Below are positions 31,859 through 32,855 of a stretch of 32,855 bases of DNA, piece by piece; the stretch's first letter is position 1; each line of letters opens with the position of its first letter. The notes under the pieces were generated by a model. That model was not told where the DNA came from and did not search any database. It saw nothing but the letters and a program-made list of their open reading frames with translations. Both the position numbers and the translations under genes were made by a program. This DNA is from an uncultured beta proteobacterium (GTDB lineage: Bacteria; Pseudomonadota; Gammaproteobacteria; Burkholderiales; Burkholderiaceae_C): positions 1 to 32,855 of the forward strand of contig CAIJRK010000012.1 in NCBI GenBank assembly GCA_903823025.1. The letters run 5' to 3'.

Positions 31859-32662
31859 CTAGGCCGTGTTCGGAAAGTCAGATGCACACTGACTGCCAGA
31901 CAATCTGGGGGGAATCGTGCTTTAGCACGCCATACCTTCACTGATGAACAGTGGGAACAAATTACCCCTTTGCTGGCACCTTGCAAAGGCCGCCCCGGCG
32001 GGGCGCACAGGACGTTTTTCAATGCCCTGCTTTGGATGGCTCGCACGGGTGCTCCTTGGCGTGACCTGCCCGAGCGCCTGGGCAAGTGGAATGTGGTGTA
32101 TCAGCGCTACGCCTACTGGTGCGATAAAGGTCATTTCAAACGCCTGTTTCAAGGCGTGCAGCAGCCCGACTTGCAGGAGGTGATGGTGGACTCGACTTGC
32201 TGCAAGGCACACCAAGCCTCAGCCGGTGCCCGCAAATCAAGCGCTCCCCAAGCCATTGGCATCACACGCGGGGGGCTCAACACCAAAGTTCATGCCGTCT
32301 GTGACGCACTGGGCAACCCGTTGCGCTTTTTACTCACCCCAGGCCAACGCCACGACGCCAAAGTAATGCCCGAACTGCTTGAAGGATTGAAGGCTGAGGC
32401 CTTGTTGGCTGACAAAGCCTACGACTCAGACAAGATTGTCCAAAGTGCGCAAGCGCAAGGCATGCAGGTCATCATCCCCAGCAAGGCCAACCGAAAGATA
32501 CAACGCCCCCTGGATAAGGAGCGCTACAAAGCCCGCCATCTGGTTGAAAACCTCTTTCAGCGCATGAAGGTTTTTCGTCGCATGGCGACCCGCTTTGACA
32601 AGCTTGACACCCGCTACCTGGGCTTTGTGCACATCGCCGGCATCATGAAGTGGATTCATTGA
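31844..32662 (+). CDS. IS5-family transposase (DDE type)
   Basis: A single uninterrupted frame with the IS5/IS427-like layout: FTDEQWEQITPLLAP and GRPGGAHRTFFNALLWMARTGAPWRDLPERLGKWNVVYQRY at the N-terminus, then the DDE triad as VMVDSTCC (first Asp), LLADKAYDSD (second Asp) and HLVENLFQRMKVFRRMATRFDK (Glu). All three acidic residues are present. The start is uncertain: no ATG, GTG or TTG lies in frame between the left end at 31863 and the conserved region, so the chosen ATG at 31844 lies just outside the element. Expression may depend on flanking sequence, on an in-frame CTG at 31889, or on frameshifting. Confidence 0.85.
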   Translation: MTLDLLGRVRKVRCTLTARQSGGNRALARHTFTDEQWEQITPLLAPCKGRPGGAHRTFFNALLWMARTGAPWRDLPERLGKWNVVYQRYAYWCDKGHFKRLFQGVQQPDLQEVMVDSTCCKAHQASAGARKSSAPQAIGITRGGLNTKVHAVCDALGNPLRFLLTPGQRHDAKVMPELLEGLKAEALLADKAYDSDKIVQSAQAQGMQVIIPSKANRKIQRPLDKERYKARHLVENLFQRMKVFRRMATRFDKLDTRYLGFVHIAGIMKWIH

Positions 32663-32678
32663 ACTTTCCGAACAGGCC
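31863..32678 (+). mobile_element. IS5-family insertion sequence (IS427-like)
   Basis: An element of about 816 bases. The left end, GCCGTGTTCGGAAAGT (31863-31878), and the right end, read as the reverse complement GGCCTGTTCGGAAAGT (32678-32663), match at 14 of 16 positions. Both ends are bordered by CTAG (31859-31862 and 32679-32682), consistent with a short target duplication or a CTAG/TA target preference. It contains one transposase gene on the plus strand. Size and ends fit the IS427 subgroup of IS5. Confidence 0.75.
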
Positions 32679-32740
32679 CTAGCCATCCAAATCAAAATAT
32701 TGAAATGTACTCGCAGAGAATCAAAAATATTTAAAAATTA

Positions 32741-32855
32741 GTACGCGTTCACCCCACTACCCAACTGATTTCATAGTGTTGTCGGGATTTGTGCAAAAAC
32801 AGGTCAGAATTGATAGCAATGCAAATTAATCTACGGCAAGCCAGCCCGAAACCCC
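32741..32855 (+). mobile_element. Left end of an IS66-like element, running off the window
   Basis: The sequence GTACGCGTTCACCCCA at 32741-32756 is the exact reverse complement of the repeat at 123-138 that ends the IS66-like element at the other edge. Starting with GTA and facing right, it is best read as the left terminal repeat of a same-orientation copy. The remaining 99 bases to the window edge would be the non-coding start of that element, and no gene begins in them. Confidence 0.5.

Overview
The window looks like chromosomal DNA from a betaproteobacterium of the order Burkholderiales, probably a Comamonadaceae member close to Rhodoferax. This rests on the gene families and on the local combinations (a DUF3149 small protein next to a zinc Fur-type regulator and znuCBA-folE, a PabB-PabC fusion, a class II NrdJ, a CheB/CheR-PAS protein). 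No rRNA or tRNA was seen, so the assignment is an inference.

Layout. 1-138 is the tail of an IS66-family element. 234-4542 holds a small DUF3149 membrane protein and a zinc-homeostasis locus: a Fur/Zur-type repressor divergent from a tiny membrane ORF, znuC, znuB, znuA and folE, with two palindromic operators between them. 4539-5564 is a convergent CFA-synthase-like methyltransferase. 5645-20607 is a stress and signalling island: hsp20-lon, a small acidic protein, a BON-domain protein, a small lipoprotein, a divergent GroEL, a host-attachment-family protein, a PAS-GGDEF cyclase overlapping a CheB/CheR-PAS protein, a universal stress protein behind a Crp/Fnr regulator, a NarL-type response regulator with its PAS histidine kinase, and a second hsp20. 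20682-24089 is a housekeeping run: miaA, an orphan LolD/MacB-type ATPase and a pabB-pabC fusion. 24094-26884 carries a chemoreceptor with a secreted Cache protein, then creA. 27175-31215 is a class II ribonucleotide reductase interrupted by a LAGLIDADG intein. 31863-32678 is an IS5-family element, and 32741-32855 is the start of an IS66-like element.

Main observation. Six start regions carry a TTG-N8-CAA palindrome (mostly TTGCG-N4-A/CTCAA) whose first base lies exactly 36 bases upstream of a TANNNT hexamer, the geometry of a class II FNR-type promoter. They precede hsp20-lon, the small protein at 8636, the BON gene, the GroEL gene, the second hsp20 and nrdJ. A seventh, weaker one precedes the DUF3149 gene. 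The local Crp/Fnr protein has an FNR-like recognition helix (E-T-V-S-R) but lacks the N-terminal iron-sulfur cysteines. The picture is a low-oxygen proteostasis and stress regulon that also takes in the oxygen-independent ribonucleotide reductase. It resembles in content the low-oxygen-activated (lxa) locus of Burkholderia cenocepacia.

Two protein-level oddities stand out. The GroEL has Ser at the position of the ATPase residue Asp52 and has no GroES neighbour. The NrdJ intein sits directly before the predicted thiyl-radical cysteine, so the enzyme cannot be active before splicing.
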